A stretch of 64,000 nt of DNA from Paenibacillus sedimenti (GTDB lineage Bacteria; Bacillota; Bacilli; Paenibacillales; NBRC-103111): assembly GCF_014534655.1 (NCBI RefSeq), contig NZ_JACVVD010000001.1, positions 310,001-374,000 on the forward strand, written 5' to 3'. A program made the position numbers and the translations under genes. This document shows, piece after piece, positions 1-7,780 of this stretch (position 1 is the stretch's first letter; every line of letters begins with the position of its first letter). The notes beneath the pieces are model-generated. The model worked only from the letters and a program-made list of their open reading frames with translations, was not told the origin of the DNA and did no database searches.

Positions 1-870
1 GAAGTATCGCAGAATGCAAAAGATTCGGCAGCTTTCTTTAGAAAGCTGGTCAAAGAAGATCTTATTAACAAGGATTGGCTGAGCTTAAAACCCGATGGTG
101 CCCAAGGTCCTGAGTCGGATGATTTCGGAGCAGGGAAATACGGCATAGCTGCTACAACGAAACCTGATTTATTCTTGCAAAAGGCTAAGTCTGTTAATCC
201 GAATGCCAAAATCGCCTATCTTCCACCGCTTAAAGGTATGAACGGAGTACCTGCTAACTTAGGTCATTCAGGCGGTTTCTGGAGGGGGAATATTATTCCG
301 AAGACTTCTAAGAACCCTGAAAAGGCATTGGAATTAATCGAATATACGCTAACTAAGGAAGGCAGAGAACTGACTCTGTTCGGAATTAATGGAACCCACT
401 TTACCGGTGTTAAAGAAGAAGGCGGCAAGAGAATCTTTACTGTAAACAAGGCTGAAGCCGACAAAGACTGGGACACCAAAAAGAACGGGTATCTGTATCC
501 ATTAGCATGGGGTGCGATGAATTATTTTGAATATGCTTACATTCCGATCAAAGAAAGCAATTTTAATTATGACGAGGCGTTTAAGAAGCTGCAGCCATGG
601 ATTCCTACCGAAATGGCAGAAGGCGCTTTCACGGATTGGTTTGCTACCAACGCTAAGTATACAATGGCTCCACCGCTCATGAATGTTTTTGATGATAAAC
701 TTCTTGGAGACCAAACCAAATTAAGATCAACCTTTGGAGAGGGCTGGTTGAAGGCTATCATGGGCGACGATTTTGAAGGCGCTTGGGCTGAACTTCAGAA
801 GAAGTGGCTGGCAGCAGGCGGTCAGGACGTTATTACCTATGGACAGGAATTGTATAAGAAAAACAAATAG
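1..870 (+). CDS. Extracellular solute-binding protein, family 1 (3' part)
   Basis: The frame is open from base 1, so this is the C-terminal ~289 residues of a longer protein whose start lies upstream. The sequence fits the C-terminal lobe of family-1 (carbohydrate) ABC solute-binding lipoproteins of the long LplA/YtcQ type that are common in Paenibacillus: a conserved block with W, G and N residues around codons 90-100 (GGFWRGNII), a run with NPEKALELIEY, and a C-terminal end rich in W and K (GWLKAIMGDDFEGAWAELQKKW). Such proteins capture oligosaccharides outside the membrane and hand them to LplBC-type permeases. The signal peptide, lipobox and permease genes are not in the window. The next gene starts 25 bases after the stop codon, so the two are probably co-transcribed. 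The ligand cannot be predicted from this fragment. Confidence 0.85.
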   Translation, partial: EVSQNAKDSAAFFRKLVKEDLINKDWLSLKPDGAQGPESDDFGAGKYGIAATTKPDLFLQKAKSVNPNAKIAYLPPLKGMNGVPANLGHSGGFWRGNIIPKTSKNPEKALELIEYTLTKEGRELTLFGINGTHFTGVKEEGGKRIFTVNKAEADKDWDTKKNGYLYPLAWGAMNYFEYAYIPIKESNFNYDEAFKKLQPWIPTEMAEGAFTDWFATNAKYTMAPPLMNVFDDKLLGDQTKLRSTFGEGWLKAIMGDDFEGAWAELQKKWLAAGGQDVITYGQELYKKNK

Positions 871-880
871 CATAAACTCG

Positions 881-886
881 TTGGAG
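881..886 (+). promoter_or_regulatory. Ribosome binding site fixing the start of the sialidase-like gene
   Basis: TTGGAG lies eight bases before ATG 895. A GTG at 886 is also in frame, but it overlaps this site and has no site of its own. The same TTGGAGTGA pattern precedes the ATG at 7781. Confidence 0.6.
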
Positions 887-894
887 TGATAAGA

Positions 895-1932
895 ATGCCT
901 ATCGAAAAATTCACAATCAGCCGGGACGATTCCATTTATGAAGCGTGGCCGGATGTTACGCTAACCGTTCAAGGAAAGCTGATCTGTGTGTTCTCGGAAT
1001 GCACCCACCATAATGATCGTTCCTACACCCGGATCGTATATAAGGAAAGCTCCGATCGAGGCCGTACCTGGGGCCCGAAAATCCCGTTAACGGAAGGAAC
1101 AAATGGCCGACCGAATTGGAACTGTCCGCGAATATCCCGTCTGTCCGACAACAGGCTTGTCATCGTAGCCGATAAAATTTTCGGGGAGCGGGAGTCGAAG
1201 GGCAAAAATTATATGTGGCTCGGCGATCCGGAAGGAACGGAATGGCAGGGACCGATCGAAACGCCGGTAACGGGTATCGTCCCGGATAAGCTGTGCGAAC
1301 TGCCGGGAGGGCGCTGGCTGATGTCGGCCCATGATAGAAGCCCCGTTCACGGCTATGGGGAGCAGTTGCTGTGGTATTCCGACGATCAGGGGAGGAGTTG
1401 GACCGGCCCTGTTACTGTCGCCAGCGAGGCGGGATTGAATTTGGTCGAAACGAGCATCCTGCCGCTGCCGGACGGAACGCTGGTTGCATTCCTTCGCGAA
1501 AATTCCGGGGAAGGCTGGGACTGCTACAAAGCCATATCCCATGACCGGGGCGAAAGCTGGGAAGGTCCTTACCGGGTTCCGCTGCCGGGCTGCCACAGAC
1601 CTGTATCCGGTATGCTGCAAAGCGGCCGCATCCTGATTACGTACCGGTTTCATCAGGGAGGTAAGGGCTGGCTGGGGGCTTGGACGCAAAACTTGTTCGC
1701 AGCGCTTACGGATATTGGATCTGCTGTGGCAAAGGAGCGCAAAGAGCAAACGACGAGAATCATGCCGATCGATTTCGACAGAAGTCCACACTCGGACTTG
1801 GGATACTCCGGTTGGGTACAGTTCGAAGACGGAGAGATCTATGTGGTCAATTATATCGTCGACGATGCGCCTAACGCGCAAATTCGAGGATACAGCTTTT
1901 GGGAAGATGACTTCTTGTGGAGCAGTGAGTAA
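895..1932 (+). CDS. Sialidase-like BNR/Asp-box six-bladed propeller protein
   Basis: 345 residues from ATG 895. Three Asp-box motifs (SxDxGxTW type) are visible: SSDRGRTWG near residue 51, YSDDQGRSW near 163 and SHDRGESW near 220. These are the hallmark of the sialidase/neuraminidase (GH33-like) beta-propeller superfamily. There is no signal peptide or lipobox, so the protein is probably cytoplasmic and would act on an imported oligosaccharide rather than on extracellular glycans. It sits 25 bases downstream of a sugar-binding protein gene and ends before a clear terminator, which fits a catabolic role for the same sugar. Asp-box proteins include non-sialidase glycosidases and lyases, and I cannot identify a full sialidase catalytic set (Arg triad, Tyr/Glu pair) by eye. 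The substrate is therefore open. Confidence 0.7.
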   Translation: MPIEKFTISRDDSIYEAWPDVTLTVQGKLICVFSECTHHNDRSYTRIVYKESSDRGRTWGPKIPLTEGTNGRPNWNCPRISRLSDNRLVIVADKIFGERESKGKNYMWLGDPEGTEWQGPIETPVTGIVPDKLCELPGGRWLMSAHDRSPVHGYGEQLLWYSDDQGRSWTGPVTVASEAGLNLVETSILPLPDGTLVAFLRENSGEGWDCYKAISHDRGESWEGPYRVPLPGCHRPVSGMLQSGRILITYRFHQGGKGWLGAWTQNLFAALTDIGSAVAKERKEQTTRIMPIDFDRSPHSDLGYSGWVQFEDGEIYVVNYIVDDAPNAQIRGYSFWEDDFLWSSE

Positions 1933-1969
1933 AGCAGTGAAGCAGCGATTTTAACAAGCGATGTCGAAG

Positions 1970-2014
1970 ACCGGGACTCCGTGGAAAATATGGGGGTCCC
2001 GGTTTATTATTTTA
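1970..2014 (+). terminator. Rho-independent terminator after the sialidase-like gene
   Basis: An ACCGGGACTCC arm pairs with GGGGGTCCCGGT across a ~12-base loop (one G-T pair), followed by TTATTATTTTAT. It separates the sialidase-like gene from the ribose-type operon. Confidence 0.75.
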
Positions 2015-2089
2015 TCTAAGAACAGTGATCGAAGGAAATCAGATGCACTTGTCGAATAGTACATAAAAAAAATTAGGGGTTAGTTTATT

Positions 2090-3097
2090 ATGAAAAGTAT
2101 AAAAGTAATATCATATTTATTTTTTGTACTTGCTTTGGTTACGCTTACGGCATGCTTTTCAAGTACAACATTGGAACCTTCTATACCATCTGAATCAACC
2201 GTTACACCTGTAGCAACAGAAAAAGCAGAACCGGCAAATACAGAAAAAGAAGTAGTGGTAGGATTTACTTTGCAAAATTTAAGTAATCCATTCTTTGTGG
2301 CGATGTCCAAAGGCGCTACTGCAGGCGCCATGCTGCATGGTGCTGACGTAATTACAGTAAGTGCAGAGGGCGATTTGGATAAGCAGACAGCTCAAATCAA
2401 GGATTTTATAGCGAGAAAAGTAAATGTGATTCTGCTAAATGCTGTAGATTCCAAAGGTATAGCGGGTGCTGTCAGTCAAGCTAAAGCGGCAGGAATCCCG
2501 GTCATTGCAGTTGACGTAGGCGCAGATGGAGGCGTAAACACGGTTGTAACCTCAGATAACTATCTTGCCGGAAAATTGGCTGGAGAATATATAGTTAAAC
2601 GTTTAAACGGTAAAGGAAATGTTGTTGTCATTGATGGCCCGCCAGTATCTGCCGTAACGGATCGTATCGCCGGGTTTGAAGAAGCGATTAAAGCTGCTCC
2701 AGGAATTCAAGTAGTTGCTAAAAAAAATGGGCATGGCAACCGTGACATATCGCTTTCAATGATGGAAACCATTTTGCAGGCCTATAAAAAAGGGGAAATT
2801 GATGCTGTATTCGCAACGAATGACCCGTCTGGCGTTGGCGCTAAAATCGCTGCGGAACAAGCAGGTCGCGACAAAGAAATGTTTATCGTCGGTGTTGATG
2901 GAGCACCAGATGCCATAAAGGCGATCAAAGAAGGCAAAAGCTTTGCTGCAACCTCGGCACAGTATCCGTTTGAAATGATTAAATTGGCCATGGATGAAGG
3001 CTTTAAGGTTCTTAAAGGTGAAAAGATAGAATCGTTAATTAAAATTCCTGTTGACTTAATTACTCAAGATAATGTAGAAACCTATAAAGGCTGGTAA
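2090..3097 (+). CDS. Ribose-type ABC sugar-binding lipoprotein, copy 1
   Basis: 335 residues, RbsB family (periplasmic-binding-protein type 1 fold). The N-terminus has a Lys-containing start, a hydrophobic stretch and a lipobox LTAC with Cys22 as predicted lipidation site. A ~25-residue Ser/Thr/Pro-rich tether follows, then the binding domain with QNLSNPFFVAMSKGA and a GVDGAPDAIKAI hinge region. The start is ATG 2090, with AGGGG ten bases upstream. It is a close paralogue of the protein at 6674: both share the QNLSNPFF block, GPPVSAVTDRIAGF, and ends in YKGW. The response regulator gene follows after only four bases, so this copy is transcribed with the two-component system rather than with the ATPase and permease. 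That placement suggests a sensory role, presenting sugar to the kinase, although transport is equally possible. The sugar is unknown. Confidence 0.85.
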   Translation: MKSIKVISYLFFVLALVTLTACFSSTTLEPSIPSESTVTPVATEKAEPANTEKEVVVGFTLQNLSNPFFVAMSKGATAGAMLHGADVITVSAEGDLDKQTAQIKDFIARKVNVILLNAVDSKGIAGAVSQAKAAGIPVIAVDVGADGGVNTVVTSDNYLAGKLAGEYIVKRLNGKGNVVVIDGPPVSAVTDRIAGFEEAIKAAPGIQVVAKKNGHGNRDISLSMMETILQAYKKGEIDAVFATNDPSGVGAKIAAEQAGRDKEMFIVGVDGAPDAIKAIKEGKSFAATSAQYPFEMIKLAMDEGFKVLKGEKIESLIKIPVDLITQDNVETYKGW

Positions 3098-3101
3098 AGG
3101 T

Positions 3102-4709
3102 ATGTATAAGATTATCATTGCGGATGATGAAGACAACGTAAGAGAGGGAATACGGGATAGTTTGCAATGGGAAGATCTGGGATTTGAATTGGTCGGCGAC
3201 TTTGTAAATGGCCGTGATGTGCTCCAGTCCCTTGAACAACTTCAACCTGATGTCGTTTTAACGGATATCAACATGCCCTTGATGGATGGGTTAGAAGTGA
3301 CACGTTATCTCTTTGAACATTATCCTCAGATCAAAATCATTATTCTTACGGGTTACGACGAGTTTGAATACGCTCAACAAGCCTTGAAGCTGAAGGTACA
3401 TGATTATATCTTAAAGCCGAATACGGCTGAAGAATTATCTCAAATTCTCTCCAAAGTAAAGGCGGATCTTGATGATGAGAATCGCAAGGTAGAGGATTTA
3501 AGCAAGCTTAAGCAGCAGCTTAGAGAGAGTTTGCCTCTTGTCAGAGAGCGGTTCTTGAACCAGTTGGTTACGGGAGAACTCCGTGAAAGCAAGCTTGGGG
3601 ATAAGCTTGCCTATTTGGATATTGATTTACCGGGAAGCTACTATGTAGTCGCAGTGATAGATGTAGATGATCATGGGGAATTGCAAAGATTTTACCCCGA
3701 AAGCGAGAGCGAACTACTCTATTTTGCCGTGTGTAATATTGCCGGGGAAATTATTTCAAGAAAAAAGAACGGAATTGTGTTCCAAAACAATAATGAAAAA
3801 ACAATTGCCATCCTCTTTGGCGGTCATATAGAAGCGCTTCGTGAAGAGGCCGTGCATATTTTCGAAGAGATCAATCGATCGGTAAGAGAGTATCTGAAGT
3901 TTACAGTGTCCATTGGTGTGGGCGATATTTGCAACTCTCTAAATAAAATTCATCATTCTCATAAAAAGGCTTCACATGCGCTTGATTATCGCTTTTTCCT
4001 TGGAAAGAATCGGATCATCCATATCGGCGACATTGAAGGGGGAACGGGGGAGAGGGTTCCTTACGATAAACATTGGGAAAGAAAGCTCGCTACTACTTTA
4101 AAGTCGGGAACTCAGCAGGAGATTGAAGGGATCATTGAGAAAATCATTGAAAATCTGAAGGAATCCTATCTGCCAATGGATCGCTGTTATATTCACATCC
4201 AGCAAATCATCGTCTCGATTTTGGATGTTTTGGATGATCTTGAGATTTGTGAAACACTCCATAGCAATTCGTCTTCAAGCCCATTGACCGAAATTTACGG
4301 GTTAAAAACGCTTGATGAAGTTGAAGATTGGCTGAAAAATTATTGTCTGAGCACCACGGGTATTATCCTAGAAACAAGAAACAATGCTTGCAAGATTCAA
4401 GCTTTGAAGGCGGAAGGATATATTAAAGAAAATTATGCGGATGCGAATATGTCCATGGATATGGTTTGTAAGTATCTGGTTCTAAGCACTAGTTACTTTA
4501 GCCTTATTTTTAAAAACCATACCGGAGAAACTTTCATCAGTTATCTAACCCGGATTCGCGTGGAAAAGGCGAAGGAATTGCTTAAATGTACGGATTTGAA
4601 GACTTACGAAATCGCAAACCGTATAGGCTATGCGGACCCCCATTATTTCAATTTAATTTTCAAAAAAGCGACGGGTATGACCCCGACTGTGTATCGTAGA
4701 ATGGTATAA
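3102..4709 (+). CDS. Two-component response regulator, AraC/YesN type
   Basis: 535 residues. The N-terminal receiver domain (1-120) has the acidic pair D8/D9, phosphoacceptor D55 in VVLTDINMP, T83 and K105 in the usual places. The C-terminal ~100 residues are an AraC-type double helix-turn-helix: a first helix pair around YLVLSTSYFSLIFK and a second around IANRIGYADPHYFNLIFK. A ~300-residue middle region is typical of the YesN family. The gene is four bases behind the sugar-binding protein and 13 bases ahead of the kinase, so it is the cognate partner of that kinase. By family role it activates transcription of nearby carbohydrate ABC transporter genes; the likely target is the binding protein/ATPase/permease operon starting at 6674. 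Confidence 0.93.
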   Translation: MYKIIIADDEDNVREGIRDSLQWEDLGFELVGDFVNGRDVLQSLEQLQPDVVLTDINMPLMDGLEVTRYLFEHYPQIKIIILTGYDEFEYAQQALKLKVHDYILKPNTAEELSQILSKVKADLDDENRKVEDLSKLKQQLRESLPLVRERFLNQLVTGELRESKLGDKLAYLDIDLPGSYYVVAVIDVDDHGELQRFYPESESELLYFAVCNIAGEIISRKKNGIVFQNNNEKTIAILFGGHIEALREEAVHIFEEINRSVREYLKFTVSIGVGDICNSLNKIHHSHKKASHALDYRFFLGKNRIIHIGDIEGGTGERVPYDKHWERKLATTLKSGTQQEIEGIIEKIIENLKESYLPMDRCYIHIQQIIVSILDVLDDLEICETLHSNSSSSPLTEIYGLKTLDEVEDWLKNYCLSTTGIILETRNNACKIQALKAEGYIKENYADANMSMDMVCKYLVLSTSYFSLIFKNHTGETFISYLTRIRVEKAKELLKCTDLKTYEIANRIGYADPHYFNLIFKKATGMTPTVYRRMV

Positions 4710-4722
4710 AAGGGGCGAAAAC

Positions 4723-6501
4723 ATGGTAAGGAATCGAATCATGGATTTTTTCCGTTTTAAAAGTATCCAGTCAACCATTGCTGTTGCTTTTTCATGTTTA
4801 ATTGTGGTCACGATTACGGTGATTGCCTGGATGTCTTATCATCTTTCCACAGATGCAGTGAAGAAAAATTCGCGCGACTATACGTATCAGCTGATGGGAC
4901 AAGTAAGTTCGAATATAGATAGCTACATCAATTATATGGACAATATCTCACGCATGGTTCTTTCCAGCTATGATATCAAAGAGTACCTTTTGAAGCAGGT
5001 ATATCTGGGGGCAAACGGGAAGGAAGACTTGAAACAGAAAATATCCTTCCAACTGAATACCGTGTTGAATACAAGAAAAGATATTTCGTCGATTCTTATA
5101 TTTGGTACAAATGGCGAAATTATTCCTTACAATAAAAATATTAAACTAAATCCGCAAGTCAATCCAACGGAACAAAGCTGGTATAAGAAGGCAATTGAAG
5201 CGAAGGGGAAGGTCGTTATCTCTTCTTCACATATACAAAATATGATTCTGAACGACTATACTTCAGTAATATCCTTAAGTCGTGAACTAAGCAGTGATGT
5301 CGGCGGCGAAAAACTCGGCGTTCTGCTTGTAGATTTGAATTATAGTGTCATCAACGATATTTGCAACAAGATTAAACTTGGAAATAGGGGTTATGTTTTC
5401 ATTGTGGATGCACAGGGAAACATTGTTTATCACCCCGAGCAGCAAATGATTAACAACAATCAGAAAATTGAATTGATTTCTCAAGTCATGCGTACTCCCG
5501 GCAGCAACTTTATAACTTCTGAAGGTAAAGATAGCCGGATGTACACGATTAAAACATCGCAAAGCACCGGCTGGAAAATTGTCGGGGTCACTTATGTGGA
5601 CGAATTAGTCTCCAATAAGAATGAGTTGCAAACGTATACTTTTTTTGGAGGCATAGCGTTTCTTATCATTGTGGTGCTGCTCTCTATTATTTTATCTTTG
5701 CGTATTTCAAGGCCGATCAAACATCTTGAAAGATCAATGAAAGAAGTTGAAAAGGGGAATTTCGACATTCAGGTTGATATTCAAAGCTCGAATGAAATCG
5801 GGCACTTAAGCAATCGATTTAATCGAATGACGACAGAAATCAAGGAACTGATGCTGCAAAACGTGAAAGAACAGGAGTTAAAAAGAAAGAGCGAATTGCA
5901 AGTGTTACAAGCGCAGATCAATCCTCATTTCCTTTATAATACGCTGGATTCAATTATTTGGATGTCTGAGTCCGGCAAGTCGAAAGAGGTTACTCTAATG
6001 ACTGCTTCCTTAGCTAAGTTGTTCCGTTTAAGCATTAGTAAGGGAGAAGAATTCATTTCCATTTTTAACGAAATCGAACATATCAAAAATTATTTGACGA
6101 TCCAAAAAATGCGGTATAAATCTAAATTGGATTTTGAAATCAATGTGGATAAGGGCATCCTTTCTTACAAGGTGATCAAGATTATTTTACAGCCTCTAGT
6201 AGAAAATGCGATTTACCACGGAATAAGAAATAATGAGGGTATAGGTACGATTCAAATAACCGGAATTCGCATGGAGAGCAGAATTCTTCTTCAGGTCATC
6301 GATAATGGAATCGGAATGTCGCAAGAGGAAATCCAAAACATGTACCGAAAAGACCGTACATCTGGGAAGCGAAGCGGTATTGGCGTGCAAAATGTGGATA
6401 CTAGAATCAAGCTGCATTTTGGCGATCAATATGGCCTGCAATTCGAGAGTGAATTAGGGAAAGGAACAACCGTCAATGTTTGGCTGCCAGTCATAGAATA
6501 A
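4723..6501 (+). CDS. Sensor histidine kinase, YesM/LytS-like
   Basis: 592 residues. TM1 lies at about 17-38 and TM2 at about 304-326, enclosing a ~260-residue extracellular Cache-like sensor region. A HAMP linker follows (RISRPIKHLERSM...). The His_kinase box has phosphoacceptor His402 in QINPHFLYNTLDS, and the HATPase domain has an N-box PLVENAIYHGI and a glycine-rich DNGIGMS box. This layout is the YesM family that pairs with YesN-type regulators. The gene lies 13 bases after its regulator and ends before a strong terminator. The sensor is expected to respond to an external carbohydrate, possibly through the lipoprotein encoded two genes upstream. Confidence 0.93.
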   Translation: MVRNRIMDFFRFKSIQSTIAVAFSCLIVVTITVIAWMSYHLSTDAVKKNSRDYTYQLMGQVSSNIDSYINYMDNISRMVLSSYDIKEYLLKQVYLGANGKEDLKQKISFQLNTVLNTRKDISSILIFGTNGEIIPYNKNIKLNPQVNPTEQSWYKKAIEAKGKVVISSSHIQNMILNDYTSVISLSRELSSDVGGEKLGVLLVDLNYSVINDICNKIKLGNRGYVFIVDAQGNIVYHPEQQMINNNQKIELISQVMRTPGSNFITSEGKDSRMYTIKTSQSTGWKIVGVTYVDELVSNKNELQTYTFFGGIAFLIIVVLLSIILSLRISRPIKHLERSMKEVEKGNFDIQVDIQSSNEIGHLSNRFNRMTTEIKELMLQNVKEQELKRKSELQVLQAQINPHFLYNTLDSIIWMSESGKSKEVTLMTASLAKLFRLSISKGEEFISIFNEIEHIKNYLTIQKMRYKSKLDFEINVDKGILSYKVIKIILQPLVENAIYHGIRNNEGIGTIQITGIRMESRILLQVIDNGIGMSQEEIQNMYRKDRTSGKRSGIGVQNVDTRIKLHFGDQYGLQFESELGKGTTVNVWLPVIE

Positions 6502-6515
6502 AAGCAATAAGATAT

Positions 6516-6552
6516 AGCCCTAGCCTGATGCATAACCAGGCCAGGGCTTTTT
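6516..6552 (+). terminator. Rho-independent terminator after the histidine kinase
   Basis: The AGCCCT-A-GCCTG arm pairs with CAGGC-C-AGGGCT (one internal mismatch) and is followed by a T-run (TTTTTTG). It ends the binding-protein-1/regulator/kinase unit. The ~120 bases after it, before 6674, should hold the promoter of the second unit; they are AT-rich, with no clear -35/-10 pair that I would defend. Confidence 0.8.
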
Positions 6553-6659
6553 TGTTCAGTAGAAAAATTTCAACAGTTGCGAGAAAATTTTCTATTATTT
6601 TTTGTTTTTATCACAGGTATGATTAAGACACGAAAAACAAACATCAATTACAAAAAAAC

Positions 6660-6664
6660 GGAGG
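6660..6664 (+). promoter_or_regulatory. Ribosome binding site of binding protein copy 2
   Basis: GGAGG nine bases before ATG 6674. This selects the ATG over the in-frame TTG at 6668. Confidence 0.7.
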
Positions 6665-6673
6665 AATTTGAAT

Positions 6674-7675
6674 ATGAAAAACGTGAAAATTTTGTTGTTA
6701 CTATTCGTAGTATTTGCATTAACGGCTTGCGGTAAAGCAGCGGAAACAAAACCGGCAGCAGCAACTGGGGCGCCAGCGGCAACAGCAGCTAGTACAGCTA
6801 AAGCAGCAGATCCGGCAAAAGGGAAAAAAGTAGTTATCGGTTTGACCGTACAAAACTTAAGCAATCCTTTTTTCGTAGCGATGTCCAAGGGTGCTGCTGA
6901 AGCTGCCAAGAAACACGGCGGTGAAGTTATCGCCGTTAGCGCAGAAGATAATTTGGCTACGCAAACCGCTCAGATCGAAGACTTTATTACGAAAAAAGTA
7001 AGCATGATCATTCTAAGCTCTGTGGACACCAAAGGTATTGCAGCGGCTGTGGGTCAAGCTAAAGCAGCAGGTATTCCAATCATTTCAGTCGATACCATTT
7101 CTGAAGGCGGCGTTAATGCGAGTGTAACTTCCGATAACGTTCAAGCAGGCAGAATCGCAGGCGAATATTTGGTTAAACGATTGAATGGAAAAGGCAATAT
7201 TGCCGTATTGGATGGTCCGCCAGTATCCGCTGTAACAGACCGCATTGCAGGATTTAAAGAAGCGCTCAAAGCAGCTCCGGGCATTAAAATCGTTGCGAAT
7301 CAAAATGGTAACGGTAATCGTGAAACATCGCTTGCTAAGATGGAAACGATCTTACAAGCAAATGGCAAAGGTCAAATTGATGCCGTATTTGCGATTAATG
7401 ATCCGACCGGTATTGGCGCTAAAATTGCTGCAGAGCAAGCAGGTCGCGACAAGGAAATGTTTATTGTCGGGGTGGACGGATCACCAGATGCAGTGACTAC
7501 ACTAAAAGAAAATAAAAGCTTTGTTGGAAGCTCAGCGCAAAATCCATTTCATATGATTACCATTGCGGTTGAAACGGCATTTAAAGTTCTTGCCGGTGAA
7601 AAGGTAGAAGAATTAATTAAACTTCCTACTGATTTCATTACTACAGAAAACGTGAAAGACTACAAAGGCTGGTAG
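6674..7675 (+). CDS. Ribose-type ABC sugar-binding lipoprotein, copy 2
   Basis: 333 residues from ATG 6674, chosen because GGAGG (6660-6664) lies nine bases upstream; a TTG six bases earlier is in frame but badly spaced. The lipobox is LTAC with Cys19. A ~25-residue Ala/Thr/Lys-rich tether precedes the RbsB-type binding domain (QNLSNPFFVAMSKGAAEAAKK; GPPVSAVTDRIAGF; GVDGSPDAV). It is strongly similar along its whole length to the protein at 2090. A stem-loop follows and then the ATPase and permease genes, so this is probably the main transport subunit of the ABC importer. It delivers a monosaccharide-sized ligand of unknown identity to the permease at 9334. Confidence 0.9.
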   Translation: MKNVKILLLLFVVFALTACGKAAETKPAAATGAPAATAASTAKAADPAKGKKVVIGLTVQNLSNPFFVAMSKGAAEAAKKHGGEVIAVSAEDNLATQTAQIEDFITKKVSMIILSSVDTKGIAAAVGQAKAAGIPIISVDTISEGGVNASVTSDNVQAGRIAGEYLVKRLNGKGNIAVLDGPPVSAVTDRIAGFKEALKAAPGIKIVANQNGNGNRETSLAKMETILQANGKGQIDAVFAINDPTGIGAKIAAEQAGRDKEMFIVGVDGSPDAVTTLKENKSFVGSSAQNPFHMITIAVETAFKVLAGEKVEELIKLPTDFITTENVKDYKGW

Positions 7676-7691
7676 TACCGAATTATTCTTG

Positions 7692-7724
7692 CGATGTGGT
7701 TACTCTCTATAGGGGGCCACATCG
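7692..7724 (+). terminator. Intercistronic stem-loop between binding protein and ATPase genes
   Basis: A perfect 8-bp stem, CGATGTGG with CCACATCG, around a 17-base loop. No T-run follows, so full termination is unlikely. Stem-loops in this position of binding-protein operons commonly protect upstream mRNA or cause partial read-through, giving more binding protein than transporter. That role is an inference from position. Confidence 0.45.
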
Positions 7725-7767
7725 TATTCATTCAATCGTCCATAAGTGATATTAACTATTAAATGGG

Positions 7768-7773
7768 TTGGAG
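7768..7773 (+). promoter_or_regulatory. Ribosome binding site fixing the ATPase start
   Basis: TTGGAG seven bases before ATG 7781. The ATG at 7763 is in frame but lies upstream of this site and lacks one of its own. Confidence 0.6.
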
Positions 7774-7780
7774 TGAGAAC

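Noticed and set aside
1087-1881. 264-codon minus-strand frame opposite the sialidase-like gene
   Set aside because: It has no plausible ribosome binding site or motif and is fully covered by the sense gene with its Asp boxes.
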